Source: Kribbella solani (GTDB lineage: Bacteria; Actinomycetota; Actinomycetes; Propionibacteriales; Kribbellaceae). Taken from it: DNA of 64,000 bases. Numbering within the stretch: position 1 is the stretch's first letter; each line of letters starts with the position of its first letter. Position numbers and translations under genes: made by a program. Location: NCBI RefSeq assembly GCF_014205295.1, contig NZ_JACHNF010000001.1, positions 4,092,001-4,156,000 of the forward strand. Direction: 5' to 3'. Shown piece by piece: positions 63,704-64,000 of the stretch. Below the pieces are notes generated by a model. It ran no database searches and was not told where the DNA came from. It was given only the letters and a program-made list of their open reading frames with translations.

Positions 63704-64000
63704 TCAGGCAGCTCGTAGGGCGTCACTCAGCGCAGGGGCCAGGTCGCCGCCGCCGGCCACCCGGACCTGGTCCAGGCCGAGCCAGCCGGCCAGCTGGACG
63801 AGCTCGGCGGCCAGCTCCTCGGCGGTCTCGGTCGGCGCCTTCGGCTCCGCGTGCGCCGACTGCACCAGCAGCACCCCGCCGGGCCGGTCCGCCTTCAGGT
63901 CGACCCGCGCCACCAGCCGGTCGCCGAGCAGGAACGGCAGTACGTAATAACCGTGCACGCGCTTCTCGGCCGGTACGTAGATCTCGATCCGGTACCGGAA
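63704..64000 (-). CDS. YcaQ/AlkX-like winged-helix protein, C-terminal part
   Basis: The last 98 residues of a protein whose start lies beyond the window edge. [39 protein letters not shown] is the hallmark of the crosslink-repair DNA glycosylase YcaQ/AlkX winged-helix family. The C-terminal helix [20 protein letters not shown] is also typical. In bacteria these proteins unhook interstrand crosslinks or alkylated bases from DNA; the actinobacterial members may vary. It is upstream of secA on the same strand, with palindrome B between them. Confidence 0.85.
   Translation of the reverse strand, partial: FRYRIEIYVPAEKRVHGYYVLPFLLGDRLVARVDLKADRPGGVLLVQSAHAEPKAPTETAEELAAELVQLAGWLGLDQVRVAGGGDLAPALSDALRAA

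Overview
This is a high-GC actinobacterial chromosome segment. Protein content suggests a Kribbella or other Nocardioidaceae-like soil actinomycete: Ku, an AfsR/SARP regulator, DUF6912, an LPXTG-anchored DUF11 protein, a DUF6459 (Rv3235-like) protein and a SecA with a SEC-C tail. The genus is an inference from gene content, not from a marker gene. No rRNA, tRNA, CRISPR array or insertion sequence was seen.

Layout. 1-2.3 kb: an ECF sigma factor overlapping an exported sensor-like protein (cut by the window edge), divergent from a membrane Ser/Thr kinase. 2.4-12.4 kb: a RHS polymorphic-toxin locus. One very large gene (12373 down to 3308) is broken by a nonsense codon, an apparent out-of-frame deletion and a +1 shift in a G-run. 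Its toxin tip and a low-GC immunity-like gene remain. 12.4-13.1 kb: a gene-free, palindrome-rich gap. 13-21 kb: undecaprenyl-diphosphatase, a secreted protein, and a sortase-anchored adhesin with about twelve DUF11 modules. 21-24.7 kb: a two-component system, a membrane protein and tryptophan 2,3-dioxygenase. 24.8-32 kb: a secreted GH76 mannanase, a three-repeat protein of unknown role, a DUF2505 protein, a small zinc ribbon and an AfsR-type regulator.

32-38.8 kb: P5C dehydrogenase; an operon of WS/DGAT-like acyltransferase, DUF6912 and Ku; and a cupredoxin-like lipoprotein coupled to a polytopic membrane protein. 38.8-48.3 kb: a GT87 mannosyltransferase and HAD pair, a DUF4097 protein, a SAF/CpaE-like pair, a BldC/AlpA-like HTH protein, a LysM membrane protein, a DUF6459 protein and VanW. 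48.3-60.3 kb is more accessory: cupin, AraC, a phosphotransferase-like protein, then a complete LacI-controlled operon (LacI, ABC binding protein, two permeases, GH130, Tat-exported six-hairpin-like protein), a GH114 protein, a siderophore-interacting flavoprotein and a LysR regulator. 60.4-64 kb: secA and a YcaQ-like winged-helix gene cut by the window edge.

The most unusual signals are in non-coding DNA. Two nested-palindrome elements (23725-23893 and 63489-63652) share a roughly 65-nt core at about 79% identity with compensatory stem changes, yet have unrelated 22-bp outer arms. Other finds are a repeated GCAAACT direct-repeat motif upstream of both the HTH gene and the LysM gene, twin LacI palindromes two helical turns apart, and a pair of mutually exclusive hairpins ahead of the cupredoxin gene.
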